A DNA stretch of 64,000 nucleotides. Source: Halorarum salinum. Its GTDB lineage: Archaea; Halobacteriota; Halobacteria; Halobacteriales; Haloferacaceae. The DNA lies in contig NZ_CP058579.1 of assembly GCF_013402875.1 (NCBI RefSeq), positions 124,001 through 188,000 of the forward strand, in the 5' to 3' direction. This document shows positions 47,797-56,999 of the stretch, piece by piece (positions within the stretch are counted from its first letter, which is position 1; each line of letters starts with the position of its first letter). A program made the position numbers and the translations under genes. Below the pieces are notes generated by a model. It worked only from the letters and a program-made list of their open reading frames with translations. It had not been told where the DNA came from and ran no database searches.

Positions 47797-48544
47797 GAAT
47801 CTCTCTACGTAGGGATTCCGATGCGCGCTCAAATAGATTCGCTTTCTCACCCGAGGCCGGCGTTCGGAGGCGGGCCACGGCCGAACGACGTAATATTCGT
47901 GCGAACCGGCCCAAAACTGATCGGAACCGCGCGTCGAATCGGTTCGAAGGAGGGCAACGTCCGTATCGAGCCGGCCGAAATCGGCATGAAAACGGAACCA
48001 CGTGGCTCGAAGTCGGCTGCTTTCGGTCGGCATCTCCTTCCAGGGTGAGCGAGGGACGGTGGCCCGGCGAGTCGGGCGGCCGGCCCGACGCTTCCGCCCG
48101 CCTCGGAGAACGGTCAGTTTCTGATTCATTATTTATTCTTGATAGGTAGGTTCGATCTTCCACGTGATCCCGTGAGTTCCGGGGCGCGTGCGGATCGGAC
48201 GTCCGCCCACGGGATCCGATCGATGCGCGATCCCGGGCGGTTCGATCGGCCGGAACCGTCCGGCCGGTAGCGTGACGATACCGGAGGTCGCCGTTCGATC
48301 GGCGGCCCTCGAGGGCACGGATCGCGTACCCGACGCCGACAGTCCGATCGACCACCGCCGACGCTCCCGGGCTTGAACGTCGGCCAGCCCCGACGAACCG
48401 GAGACGCCGACGCTGGAGTCGCCAACCGAACTCACCGCCGCAGTAGCCGCGAGTCCGGCGCGAGCGTACTCGACCGGACCGGTCGTGTGGACGGCTCCGT
48501 CCCGATCGACCGCTCGGTAGCGCCGCGTCGCGGCGCGCCGTCGC
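47797..48544. other. Long intergenic region, no supported gene
   Basis: About 750 bases. Open frames on both strands have Arg-rich, low-complexity translations and look like shadows of GC-rich DNA. It probably holds the promoter of the TSP3/winged-helix gene (AT-rich at 47888-47898, GACGTAATATT). Confidence 0.4.
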
Positions 48545-48566
48545 GCTTACATCCCCCATAATAACG
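48545..48566 (+). promoter_or_regulatory. CTTA-N7-SATAATAA type element, site 2
   Basis: GCTTACATCCCCCATAATAA, ending 24 bases before the ATG at 48591, the same distance as at site 1. It likely drives the 48591 frame and the glycosyltransferase-like gene after it. Confidence 0.6.
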
Positions 48567-48590
48567 TCCGTCGATGCCCGTTCCGTAGGT

Positions 48591-48833
48591 ATGATGCGGC
48601 CAAGCGGGAACAAGCTGCCATCCACCCCCGTCCCGGCGGTCGCCGGGGCCGGACCGCTGCGCGACGTGCCCGGTCCAGGTAGCCTCCTCCCCGGACGGAC
48701 GGTCGACGTCCGGGGTCCCCGCTCGACCGCCGCCCGAACCGACTGGGGGGCGACGACGGGAGGACCGCGAACGCGCCGACTCGACGGCCCGCGCTCGCTC
48801 ACCTGCCCTCCCAGGGTGATCTCACGTGCGTAA
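48591..48833 (+). CDS. Short leader-type open frame before the membrane glycosyltransferase
   Basis: 80 codons (MMRPSGNKLPSTPVPAVAGA), rich in Pro, Gly and Arg, with no fold I recognise. The promoter element spacing argues that the ATG is a real translation start, but the composition argues against a conserved protein. It ends inside the first unit of a 19-base tandem repeat that also supplies the start of the next gene. Confidence 0.35.
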   Translation: MMRPSGNKLPSTPVPAVAGAGPLRDVPGPGSLLPGRTVDVRGPRSTAARTDWGATTGGPRTRRLDGPRSLTCPPRVISRA

Positions 48834-48852
48834 GGTGATCTCACGTGCCTAA
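48815..48852. repeat. 19-bp tandem duplication carrying a ribosome-binding site and GTG start
   Basis: Two units of GGTGATCTCACGTGC[G/C]TAA. Each has the GGTGAT core, complementary to the archaeal 16S 3' end, and a GTG 11 bases from its first base. The second unit provides the start used by the next gene (48845). Confidence 0.7.
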
Positions 48853-50512
48853 CGTCGAGGACGCCGACTCCAGGGGCCTCTACCCGGCGATCGGGGGCTC
48901 GTTCCCCTCGATCCACGGGCTGTGGGGGCTCGGCATCGCGCTCGGCGTCGGGACGGTCGTCGGGATCAGCTACCTCCTCACGCATCCGTATCCGGCGTAC
49001 GGCGCCGGGTTGTACCTGCAGATCGCCGAGCAGATCGTGGACAACGGCTACCGCCTCCCGGTCAGCGTCCCCAACTACACGGCCGACGGCGTCCCCTTCG
49101 CGTACCCGCCGCTGATGTTCTACGTCAGCGCGGTGTTGATGGACGTCGGCGGGGTCACCCCGCTGGCGCTCAGCCGGTACCTCCCGGTCGTCGTCACGAC
49201 GCTGTATCTGGTCCCGTACTACTTCCTCTCGCGGGAACTTCTCGACTCGAACCTCGAGGCGACGATCGCGACCACGCTGCTTGCGGTGACGCCGCCGACC
49301 CTGCAGTGGCACCTCTCGGCGGGCGGGCTGGTCCGGGCGCCGGCGTTCCTCTTCGCGCTCGCCGGGATCTACGTCGGCGTCAAGCTGTTCAGGTCCGGGT
49401 CGGCCCTGCTGCTTTTCCCCGCCACGATCCTGTTCGGCCTCACCGTGCTCACCCACCCCGTGTACACGGTGTTCTTCGTCGTCAGTTACCTGCTCGTCTA
49501 CGCCGTGCTCGACCGCTCGATCCGCGGGTTGTTCCTGGGGGCGGTCGTCGGGTTCGGCGGGATCGCGCTCGCCGCACCGTGGTGGCTACGGGTGATCTCC
49601 ATCCACGGCGCCGACGTGTTCACGTCGGCCGCGGGGACGCACTCGGGGCTGCTTGGCGGACCCGGCCGGATTCTCGAGGAGTTCGTGTACACGCTGGCCG
49701 GGGACCCGTCCTCAGCGATGTTCTTCGTCCTCGCGTACGCCGGGATGTTCTACGTCCTCGGAACGGGCCGGGTGCTCCTGCCCGCGTGGCTCCTCACGGC
49801 CGGGCTGGTGCTCGGGAAACACCGGTTCCAGTTCGTCGCCGGGTCGATGCTGGCCGCGGTGTTGCTGTCCTCGCTGGTGGAGAACGCGGTGCGCGAACGG
49901 ATCCCCGCTGGAAGCTGGCGCTGGGCCCCGCGCGTGGCGCTCGCCGTCGTCGTCGTCGCGAGCGTCTCGGTCGGGGCGCTGTACGGCGCGGGAGGGCTGG
50001 CGATCGGGGGCGCCGACGGGCCCGACCAGCCGCAGTTCATCGACGGCGACGACAGGCGGGCGATGCTGTGGGTGGGCGACCACACGAATCGGTCCGCCGG
50101 CTTCGTGGTCCTCGGCGACGTCGCCGAGTGGTTCCCGATGTTCACCGACCGGACCATCCTCGTCGGCCCGTGGGGCGTCGAGTGGACGAGTCCGAAGCAG
50201 TACGCCACACAGCTGTCGCTGTACGAGAACGTCTCGACCTGCCCGACCGAACGGTGCGTGACGGAGGCGCTCGGGTCGCGGAACCTCACGCCGGAGTACC
50301 TCTACGTGCCGAAGGGGACCTACACCATCCGCGGGGCGGAGTACGAGGGGACCGCCGGACTCCGCCACTCGCTGGTCAGTTCCGACCGGTACCGGCTCGT
50401 GTACGAGAACGAGGGGGCTTCCGTCTTCCGCGTCACGAACGAAACCGAGTCGACCGAACTGGTCGACGTTCCGTCGGTCGGAGGTCCGCCGTCGCCCGTC
50501 CCTGCACGTTGA
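48845..50512 (+). CDS. Multi-pass membrane protein, GT-C glycosyltransferase-like
   Basis: 555 residues, GTG start with GGTGAT in front. About 11-12 membrane helices span residues 25-390, then a soluble extracytoplasmic domain (about 400-555). First loop: 'HPYPAYGAGLYLQIAEQIVD' and 'NYTADGVPFAYPPLMFYVSA', which resemble the acidic/aromatic first loop of GT-C enzymes (PMT, AglB-like). It may transfer sugars from dolichol-linked donors to surface glycans or be a related transporter-like protein. A GT2 glycosyltransferase lies 1.6 kb downstream on the other strand. Confidence 0.7.
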   Translation: MPNVEDADSRGLYPAIGGSFPSIHGLWGLGIALGVGTVVGISYLLTHPYPAYGAGLYLQIAEQIVDNGYRLPVSVPNYTADGVPFAYPPLMFYVSAVLMDVGGVTPLALSRYLPVVVTTLYLVPYYFLSRELLDSNLEATIATTLLAVTPPTLQWHLSAGGLVRAPAFLFALAGIYVGVKLFRSGSALLLFPATILFGLTVLTHPVYTVFFVVSYLLVYAVLDRSIRGLFLGAVVGFGGIALAAPWWLRVISIHGADVFTSAAGTHSGLLGGPGRILEEFVYTLAGDPSSAMFFVLAYAGMFYVLGTGRVLLPAWLLTAGLVLGKHRFQFVAGSMLAAVLLSSLVENAVRERIPAGSWRWAPRVALAVVVVASVSVGALYGAGGLAIGGADGPDQPQFIDGDDRRAMLWVGDHTNRSAGFVVLGDVAEWFPMFTDRTILVGPWGVEWTSPKQYATQLSLYENVSTCPTERCVTEALGSRNLTPEYLYVPKGTYTIRGAEYEGTAGLRHSLVSSDRYRLVYENEGASVFRVTNETESTELVDVPSVGGPPSPVPAR

Positions 50513-50519
50513 TCCCGGG

Positions 50520-51041
50520 TCAGTGCCGGACCGCGTCGAGAACCGCGAGCAGGCCGAACAGCCCGACGATCGAACCGGAGGCGACGGTCGGGGAGACGCG
50601 GGCGAGCGGACCGAACGACGTCGCGACGCCCGCGAGCAGCAGCGCCGAGAGGACGACGGCGCCGAGGTAGTAGGCGGCCCAGTCGCCCCGGTCGACGCCC
50701 GCGTCGACCGGAATCGCCGCCGACCCCCGGTCGGGGGCCGATCTCCCCTCGAGAACGTACCGGTTCTCGTCGGCCCCGCGGCGGCTGACGAGGCCGCGAT
50801 CGACGTCGAAGACGATCAGGCCGGCGCCGTCGAGCGCCGGGAGGTCCTCGTCGTGGAGGCGTTCGTGGAGGTCCGCCCACGACTGATCTCGGCCGATGCC
50901 GCCCACGGGCGACGGTCCGGCGTCCTCGAGCTCGTCGGCCAGCCGGTCGACGGTCACCGGCGTCTCGATCGCCTCGAGGGTCAGCACGATCCGCTTGCGT
51001 CGGTCCGCGATCTCCCCATCGGCGTAGGCCGACTCGCTCAT
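50520..51041 (-). CDS. Winged-helix membrane protein (DUF7344-like)
   Basis: 173 residues from ATG 51041; upstream residues are Arg-rich and not family-like. The winged helix is at about 10-95: KRIVLTLEAIETPVTVDRLA, then DLHERLHDEDLPALDGAGLI, as in haloarchaeal DUF7344 proteins. Two membrane helices follow (YYLGAVVLSALLLAG, GSIVGLFGLLAVLDA). Another one-component membrane-bound regulator candidate in this region. TATA-like ATATATG (51150-51156) about 110 bases upstream. Confidence 0.75.
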   Translation of the reverse strand: MSESAYADGEIADRRKRIVLTLEAIETPVTVDRLADELEDAGPSPVGGIGRDQSWADLHERLHDEDLPALDGAGLIVFDVDRGLVSRRGADENRYVLEGRSAPDRGSAAIPVDAGVDRGDWAAYYLGAVVLSALLLAGVATSFGPLARVSPTVASGSIVGLFGLLAVLDAVRH

Positions 51042-51198
51042 CTCGTCACCCCGTCGCGGCTCCGCGCGGGACGCGGTCGCCCCGCGCGGCTCGGGGCCCG
51101 GTCGACAACACGGTTCTCGGCCATCGGTTCGACGATAGCAGGGAAAAAGCATATATGTTGGGGACGGGTCAGGTGTGTCCCGCCCTCGCGTCCCCCGG

Positions 51199-52110
51199 TC
51201 AGCCCGCTCGGTGCTGGAGGCCCGCGACCAGCGAGAGCGCGAGGCCCGGGTACTGTCGCGCGGTGGGGCGGCGCGCCCGGCGGAGGTACCGCATCCCGCG
51301 GAGCAGGTTCCCCTCCGAGAGGTGGGCCTTCCCGAGCATGTACCGGTGGGCGCCGACGACGTCGTACCCCTCGGACTGGAGCTCCGACACCGTCTCCGAG
51401 AACGCCCGGACGTAGTGCTGGTCGGCCGCCTCGAGGTCCGTCGCCGACGGGTTCCCCGACTTGTGGCGACGGACGAGCGGGGCGTTGACGTAGGCCAGTT
51501 TGCCGCGCTGGAGCACGCGGATGAGGAACTCCGAGTCCTGGAAGCGATCGAACGACTCGTCGAAGCCGTCGATGTCCTCCACCACGTCCGAGCGAACGAT
51601 GAGCGTCGATCCGGCGCTGGTGTGCAGGTCGTCCGAGAGCACGAGTCGGACGAGCTCCTCGCCGCCCTCCGCCCCCTCGGTCACCCTGCGACGCGAGAAC
51701 AGGTGGGTCGCCAGCTTCCGGACCACGCCCGGTTCCGACTCCGGGACCATCTCGACGCCGCAGTAGGCGGCGACCCAGTCGTCGGAGCGGCGTTCGAGCA
51801 GGTCGACCTGCCGTTCGAGTTTACGGGGGAGCCACTCGTCGTCCGAGTCGAGGAACGCCATGTACTCCCCGGAGGCGTGCTCGATCCCGGTGTTCCGCGC
51901 CGCGCTCCCCCCCTGGTTCGTCTCGTGCTGGATGAACGTCACGCGGGGGTCGTCGTACGACTCCATCACGGACGCCGTCCCGTCGCTCGACGCGTCGTCG
52001 ACGACGATCGCCTCGAGGTCGTCGTACGTCTGCGCGAGGACGCTGTCGAGCGTCCGCCGGAGCGGTTCCGCCCGGTTGTACGTCGGGATGATGACGCTGA
52101 CCGTGGGCAT
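51199..52110 (-). CDS. Family 2 glycosyltransferase
   Basis: 303 residues from ATG 52110 (MPTVSVIIPTYNRAEPLRRT). GT-A motifs are VVDDASSDGT (nucleotide), 'GGSAARNTGIEHASGEYMAF' and the D-x-D type 'LDSDDEWLPRKLE' (metal). The C-terminal part is helical, possibly for membrane contact. It likely adds a sugar in surface-glycan or glycolipid synthesis. Preceded by an element of the shared promoter type. Confidence 0.88.
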   Translation of the reverse strand: MPTVSVIIPTYNRAEPLRRTLDSVLAQTYDDLEAIVVDDASSDGTASVMESYDDPRVTFIQHETNQGGSAARNTGIEHASGEYMAFLDSDDEWLPRKLERQVDLLERRSDDWVAAYCGVEMVPESEPGVVRKLATHLFSRRRVTEGAEGGEELVRLVLSDDLHTSAGSTLIVRSDVVEDIDGFDESFDRFQDSEFLIRVLQRGKLAYVNAPLVRRHKSGNPSATDLEAADQHYVRAFSETVSELQSEGYDVVGAHRYMLGKAHLSEGNLLRGMRYLRRARRPTARQYPGLALSLVAGLQHRAG

Positions 52111-52140
52111 CTGTCTACCGACCACTGGGGACCGGGACAC

Positions 52141-52161
52141 GTTATTATCGGCACGCTAAGG
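52141..52161 (-). promoter_or_regulatory. CTTA-N7-SATAATAA type element, site 3
   Basis: On the minus strand CCTTAGCGTGCCGATAATAA, ending about 30 bases before the GT2 ATG. Same CTTA, 7-base gap and GATAATAA. Confidence 0.6.
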
Positions 52162-52477
52162 CGGACGGCCCTCGGATTCCGGTTCGACGGGGAGATGACG
52201 CGGACGGACGACCGGACGGCGGGGAGCGTCGGGAGAGGACGGCCGAACGGGACGACGGGACCGACGAGGAGGACGACCCGGTGACGCGGACGGGCGACGA
52301 CGGGAGGGAATCGGCGTCCTCGGACCGGCGTCGACGGGCGGTCCCGTCTTCGACCGACGGTCCCCTCCTCCGAATCGTATAACCGTTCAGGGAGGTCGGA
52401 GTACCCATCGATCCGATTATATTTCATCCCGAGGTTCGTCGGTTCGATCCGGCCGAACCGTCCCCCTGACCCGGCGC
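52162..52477. other. Divergent intergenic region between GT2 and MoxR
   Basis: About 315 bases flanked by two copies of the promoter-type element facing outward. No gene seen. Confidence 0.45.
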
Positions 52478-52498
52478 CTTATCGGGGTCATAATAAAC
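52478..52498 (+). promoter_or_regulatory. CTTA-N7-SATAATAA type element, site 4
   Basis: CTTATCGGGGTCATAATAAA, ending 24 bases before the MoxR ATG. Confidence 0.62.
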
Positions 52499-52521
52499 TG
52501 CGCGCGCCGGCACCGGTCGGT

Positions 52522-53490
52522 ATGGACGCCGCCGTCGCCCACGAGCACGGGAGCGCAATTCTCGAGGAGATCTCTCGCGCGGTCATCGTCGAGGAGGACG
52601 TACTCCGGACCATCCTGACCGGCGTGATGGCCGACGGGCACGTGCTGCTGGAGGACGTGCCGGGCACGGGGAAGACGCTCACCGCTCGCAGTTTCGCGAC
52701 GGTGCTGGGGCTGTCGTTCAACCGCATCCAGTTCACGCCCGACCTCCTGCCGGCCGACGTCACGGGGACGAACGTGTTCGACGAGGGCGCCGGCGAGTTC
52801 GAGTTCAGCGAGGGCCCCCTCTTCGCGAACGTCGTGCTCGCCGACGAGATCAACCGCGCCTCCCCGAAGACGCAGGCGGCGCTGCTGGAGGCGATGGAGG
52901 AGGGGCAGGTGACCGTCGACGGCGAGACGTTCCCGCTCCCGGAGCCGTTCTTCGTCATCGCGACCCAGAACCCCGTCGAGCGGGGCGAGGGGACGTTCCC
53001 GCTCCCGGAGGCCCAGAAGGACCGGTTCCTCGTCAAGAGCAGCATCGGCTACCCCGACGAGGCGGGCGAACTCGAACTGCTCGACCGCCGCTCGGCGCGC
53101 GAGACGTCCGCGCCGACGGTGTCCCGGCGATTGGACCCCGAGGACGTTCGAAGGCTCAGGCGGGCACCCGAGCGGGTGCGCGTCAGCGACGACGTCAAGC
53201 AGTACGTCGTGGACGTCGTCCGCGGGACGCGCGAGGACCCGCGGGTCGACGTGGGCGTCTCCCCCCGGGGGTGCCAGCGCCTGTTCGAGGTCGCCAGGGC
53301 CCGGGCCGCGGTCGCCGGCCGGGCGTACGTGACGCCCGACGACGTCGGCGACGTCGCCCACCCGGTGCTCGACCACCGGCTGGTGCTGACGGCGGACGCG
53401 ACGGTGAACGACGTCGAGCGGGCGACGGTGGTGGACGACCTCCTCGAGGAGGTCCACGTGCCGACGGTCGAGCGGAAGCCCGCCCGGTGA
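52522..53490 (+). CDS. MoxR-family AAA+ ATPase
   Basis: 322 residues. Walker A is EDVPGTGKTLTARSFA (about 45-60), followed by 'RIQFTPDLLPADVTGTNVFD'. Walker B is VVLADEINRASPKTQAALLE, sensor 1 is 'FFVIATQNPVERGEGTFPLP' and the helical lid is at the end. MoxR ATPases assist assembly of metal or surface proteins together with DUF58 (von Willebrand-like) partners. Here the DUF58 and DUF4129 genes lie on the other strand, converging on it, which is unusual for this usually co-directional cluster. Confidence 0.92.
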   Translation: MDAAVAHEHGSAILEEISRAVIVEEDVLRTILTGVMADGHVLLEDVPGTGKTLTARSFATVLGLSFNRIQFTPDLLPADVTGTNVFDEGAGEFEFSEGPLFANVVLADEINRASPKTQAALLEAMEEGQVTVDGETFPLPEPFFVIATQNPVERGEGTFPLPEAQKDRFLVKSSIGYPDEAGELELLDRRSARETSAPTVSRRLDPEDVRRLRRAPERVRVSDDVKQYVVDVVRGTREDPRVDVGVSPRGCQRLFEVARARAAVAGRAYVTPDDVGDVAHPVLDHRLVLTADATVNDVERATVVDDLLEEVHVPTVERKPAR

Positions 53491-53579
53491 TCGGCCGACT
53501 GGTTCGTCGGACCCGGTCGGTTCGGTCCGCCGGATGCGATCCGGGACGCCGCTTCGAACGCGATCCGGGATGGCCGAGT

Positions 53580-54272
53580 TCAGCCGTGGAGCGCCCCTGC
53601 CAGAAGGAGAACTGACGCGAGAAGCAGCGCCAGCGCCGGCAGCGGGAGGCCGGACGAGCCGACGTCCGAGACGACGGTGCCCGCGCCCACGGCGACGCCG
53701 CCCACTAGCAGGCTCCCGGCGCCGTGGGCGGCCTCGAGTCGCCGGGTCGTCGCGCGCCGTCCGAGCTGTTCCCCGACGTTGACGGCGTTCTCGCCTAGGT
53801 CCCACGCGAGGAACGTCGCCGCGCCGCAGACGAGCAGCGTCCGGAGCGGCACCGAGCCGAACAGCCCGGCTGCGAGGACCGAGAGCGTGACGCCCGCCGC
53901 GCCGAGTTTGAGCAGCCCCCGCGAGCCGGAGCCGCGGAGGGGGGCGAGCGCGAGCGCGAGCGCGAGGAGGCCCGCCATCCCCGGCAGGGAGACGAGCGCC
54001 TCGCCGAGGTCGGCGGTCGCCGTCGCGGCGACGGCGAGCGCGCCGACCCAGGCGACGAGGCCGACGAACGCGGCCACGACGCCGAGCGGGCGATGGTCGC
54101 GCCGGAACAGGGCGAATCCGCCGGCGAGGACTCCCAGCGTCGCTAGCTGGCCGACCAGGGCCAGTCGCGCGGTCCCGTTCGGGGCGAGCAGCCACACGGT
54201 GACGCCCGCGACGAGCACCGAGGCCGTCCCGCTCGGCACGGTCGGGCGCTTGACGGGTTCGACGACGGTCAC
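53580..54272 (-). CDS. Multi-pass membrane protein of the MoxR/DUF58 cluster
   Basis: About 230 residues from a GTG at 54272, whose GTGA overlaps the DUF58 stop; the longer frame to 54329 lies inside the DUF58 gene. Seven or so hydrophobic helices, for example VLVAGVTVWLLAPNGTARLA and AAFVGLVAWVGALAVAATAT. Haloarchaeal MoxR clusters regularly have such a protein last (DUF7519-like, from memory). Function unknown. Confidence 0.68.
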   Translation of the reverse strand: MTVVEPVKRPTVPSGTASVLVAGVTVWLLAPNGTARLALVGQLATLGVLAGGFALFRRDHRPLGVVAAFVGLVAWVGALAVAATATADLGEALVSLPGMAGLLALALALAPLRGSGSRGLLKLGAAGVTLSVLAAGLFGSVPLRTLLVCGAATFLAWDLGENAVNVGEQLGRRATTRRLEAAHGAGSLLVGGVAVGAGTVVSDVGSSGLPLPALALLLASVLLLAGALHG

Positions 54273-55531
54273 GGGAGGCCCACCCCCGCGTTCGCGAGCG
54301 CCGCCGCCAGCGGCGCCGACGGGTCCCACTCGACGACCGGGACATCCGCCTGCCGGAGCCGCCGGACCCGGTGCGCCCGCTCGACCGTCGCCAGCCGCCG
54401 TCCGGTGCTCCCCCGTTCGGTCACCTCGGGCGAGACGACGCTGACGGCGTGACCCTCGGCCTCGAACTCCCGGGCCGCCGCCACGGCGTCGTCGTCACAC
54501 AGCGGCGAGACGAGGACGACCTGGGCGTTCGGCGGGAGGCGCTGGCGGAGCCGCGAGACCCGCTCGTCCACCGGGGGGTCCCCGTCGGCCGCCGGCGGCC
54601 GGGAGGAGAACGCGGGGTGGGTCGCGAGCAGCGACTGGGCCCTCACCCGGTGGTCCCGGCCGGCTCCCGGCGGCAGCCAGCAGTCCGACCGGCCGAGCGC
54701 GGCGATGCCGACCCGGTTGCGGTCCTCGAGGGCGGCGACGAGCAACTGCTCGGCGGCCGCGACGCCGGACGCGACAGCGTGGGGTTCGTCGGCCCGGCCC
54801 CGGTAGGCGGGCGCGCGCGCGTCCACGAGCACCACGACCGTCGCCGCTCGCTCCTCGCGGAACTCGACCGTGGTGAGCTCCCCCCGCTTCGCGTAGCGGT
54901 TCCAGTCGATCCGGCGCATCGAGTCGCCGCGGCGGTACTCCCGGGTGCTGTGGAACTCGATGCCCGTCCCGCCGTGGCTCGCCGGGATCCGCCCGGCCGC
55001 GTCGACCGTCTGCGAGCGCAGCGGCGCGGACGCGTCGTCCGCGCTACAGTCGATCTCGGTCTCGTCGGCCAGCGTCGTCTCGGCCTCGCGTGCGCCGCTC
55101 ACGTCCCGCACCACGACCGTCGCGGGTTCGAACGGGTGGCGCCCCTCCGCGGCCTCCACCTCGTAGGAGAACGTCGCCGCCTCGCCCGCCCGCAGCGCCG
55201 TCCCGTGACGCGGCGCGCCGCCGGTGACCGACAGCGACGGCGGGACGCCGTCGACGACCCGGAGGTCCGAGAGCGGCCGGTCGCCGGCGTTCCGGACCGT
55301 GACCGTGACCTCGACCCGCTGTCCCCCCGTCGGCGCGGCGTCGCTCACCCGCCGTTCGAGGTCGAGTTCGATCGACGGCGTCGGCGTCGTTCGCGGGTAC
55401 GCGGCGTACACCACGCCGACCCCCGCGAGCACGAGCAGGCTCGGTCGGTTCGCGACCAGCCCGAGCGCCCCGGCCGCGAGGGTGACGGCGAGGACCCCCC
55501 GCCACCGGTTCGTACCGGCGAACTCGGTCAC
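54269..55531 (-). CDS. DUF58 domain protein (MoxR partner)
   Basis: 420 residues. Two N-terminal membrane helices (about 10-45), a beta domain (VEVTVTVRNAGDRPLSDLRV), then the DUF58 core 'FHSTREYRRGDSMRRIDWNR' and 'ELTTVEFREERAATVVVLVD', which begins a von Willebrand A-like fold with a MIDAS-like Asp. It probably works with MoxR in assembly or quality control of cell-surface proteins. Four-base overlaps on both sides show a single operon. Confidence 0.9.
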   Translation of the reverse strand: MTEFAGTNRWRGVLAVTLAAGALGLVANRPSLLVLAGVGVVYAAYPRTTPTPSIELDLERRVSDAAPTGGQRVEVTVTVRNAGDRPLSDLRVVDGVPPSLSVTGGAPRHGTALRAGEAATFSYEVEAAEGRHPFEPATVVVRDVSGAREAETTLADETEIDCSADDASAPLRSQTVDAAGRIPASHGGTGIEFHSTREYRRGDSMRRIDWNRYAKRGELTTVEFREERAATVVVLVDARAPAYRGRADEPHAVASGVAAAEQLLVAALEDRNRVGIAALGRSDCWLPPGAGRDHRVRAQSLLATHPAFSSRPPAADGDPPVDERVSRLRQRLPPNAQVVLVSPLCDDDAVAAAREFEAEGHAVSVVSPEVTERGSTGRRLATVERAHRVRRLRQADVPVVEWDPSAPLAAALANAGVGLP

Positions 55532-56127
55532 GCCTCACCCCCCGCGTCCGACGCGCGAGCGACGACCTCCTCGGCGGCCCGGCGCGCCCGTCGCTGGGCC
55601 GGCGTCTCCCCCCGAAGCGCCGCCCGGAGGAGCGTCGGGAGCGACGCGGACCGGCCCGACGACGACAGGAACGCCGCCGCGTCGGGGTCGTCGGTCCACC
55701 GCCCGTCGTCCACCCGCCGCCGGGCCTCCTCGCCGCCACAGCCGGCCGACCGCATCGTCACGTCGACCGCGCACGCGCGAAGGCGCTCGCGGACGGACTC
55801 GCGCGCCGACCGGCCGACGACCGGAAGCCCAAACCCGACGCTCCCGACGCGGTCGTCGAACCCGGCGCCCGGTGCCGGGACGGCGACCGGGCGCTCGGGG
55901 TCGGGCATCCGCGCCTGTTCGACGTTGCTCGCCCGCCCGGAGACTGCCATCGCGGCCGCCACGACCAGCCCGCCGGCGGCGATGGCCACCAGGAACAGGT
56001 AGTCGTTGCCGAGCGCGGCCACGGCGTCGTCGACGAGGTCGGCCGCCGGTCCCTCGCCCGAGCCCAGGACGGCGAGTCCCAGCAGGGCGACGCCGGCGGC
56101 CCCCAGCACGACGCGGCGTCGCTTCAT
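55528..56127 (-). CDS. Membrane protein of the MoxR/DUF58 cluster
   Basis: 199 residues from ATG 56127, which overlaps the DUF4129 stop (ATGA). Two membrane helices (VVLGAAGVALLGLAVLGSG, LFLVAIAAGGLVVAAAMAV), then a cytoplasmic Arg/Ala-rich region with 'LPTLLRAALRGETPAQRRAR'. The open frame extends upstream to 57018 only as a shadow of the DUF4129 gene. Equivalent small proteins lie between DUF4129 and DUF58 in other haloarchaea. Function unknown. Confidence 0.72.
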   Translation of the reverse strand: MKRRRVVLGAAGVALLGLAVLGSGEGPAADLVDDAVAALGNDYLFLVAIAAGGLVVAAAMAVSGRASNVEQARMPDPERPVAVPAPGAGFDDRVGSVGFGLPVVGRSARESVRERLRACAVDVTMRSAGCGGEEARRRVDDGRWTDDPDAAAFLSSSGRSASLPTLLRAALRGETPAQRRARRAAEEVVARASDAGGEA

Positions 56128-56999
56128 TCGCCCCCCTCGCCGCGGTACTGGGCGCGGAACCGCTCGATGCCCTCGCGGGCGCGGGCCAGTCGCCCCTCGG
56201 TCACCGGCGCGTCGCCGTAGGTCACCTCCTCGAACGGCTCGGTGACCTGCCTCGCGACCTCGGGGTCGACGCCGGCTTGGACCGCCGCGGCGGCCACATC
56301 CCCCGGCGTCGCCGCCAGGTCGTCGTCCAGGTCGAGCCGTCGGGCCATCTCGCACCACGTCCGGGCGACGTCGTTCGACGGCGACGACACGAGCGGGGCT
56401 CCCGGACCGCTCGCGCCCCCGTTCCGGGCCGGTCCGAACCGCTCCAGCACCGCCGCGAACAGCGCCTCGAGGCGGCGGGGATGCCGGACCGCCGCCGCCA
56501 CGACGCCGAGCAGGAGGAGCACGGGCAGGAGCGACGACAGCAGCCCGAGGAGCGCCCGCAGGAGCGCCAGAAGCCGGTCGAAGAGGTTCGACTCGGTCAC
56601 CGGGCCGGGCTCCTCGTCCCCCTCGGCGGTCGGCGCGGACCGGTCCTCGGACTCCGCGTCGGACCCGCTCTCCTGGGAGCCGTCGTCGGCCGACCCGCCG
56701 CTCGTCTCGTCCGACCGCTCGCTCGCCTCGCCCGACTGCTCGCTCCCGTCGCTCGGCTCGCCGGCCGACGGGTCGGAGTCCCCCTCGGCGGACTGCCGGT
56801 CCCCCTCCCCGGGCTCCGACTGGAGCTGTTCCTTCAGGCTGCCGACCTCGTCCGAGGGGAGGGGGATCGAGTCCATGTCGAGTTCGATGACGTCGTCGGG
56901 AGTCGTGTCGACGGAGGCGTCGAGCGTCGCCGCCGACGTCCCGAGGGCGAACAGACAGCAGAGCGCGAGCGCCGCGGACAGAGCCTGTTCGCCCGTCAC
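56124..56999 (-). CDS. DUF4129 domain membrane protein
   Basis: 291 residues. Signal-type helix at the start (ALSAALALCCLFALGTSAAT), a long Ser/Asp/Glu-rich extracellular stretch (about 60-135), a membrane helix (LRALLGLLSSLLPVLLLLGV), then the cytoplasmic DUF4129 helices (VARTWCEMARRLDLDDDLAA and ITEPFEEVTYGDAPVTEG-like end). In bacteria DUF4129 often follows transglutaminase domains; here it is alone. First gene of the four-gene operon. Confidence 0.85.
   Translation of the reverse strand: MTGEQALSAALALCCLFALGTSAATLDASVDTTPDDVIELDMDSIPLPSDEVGSLKEQLQSEPGEGDRQSAEGDSDPSAGEPSDGSEQSGEASERSDETSGGSADDGSQESGSDAESEDRSAPTAEGDEEPGPVTESNLFDRLLALLRALLGLLSSLLPVLLLLGVVAAAVRHPRRLEALFAAVLERFGPARNGGASGPGAPLVSSPSNDVARTWCEMARRLDLDDDLAATPGDVAAAAVQAGVDPEVARQVTEPFEEVTYGDAPVTEGRLARAREGIERFRAQYRGEGGE

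Noticed and set aside
47126-49456. Minus-strand open frame of 776 codons across the TSP3 gene and the GT-C gene
   Set aside because: It overlaps two well-supported genes in other frames, and its Arg/Gly/Asp-rich translation has no domain.
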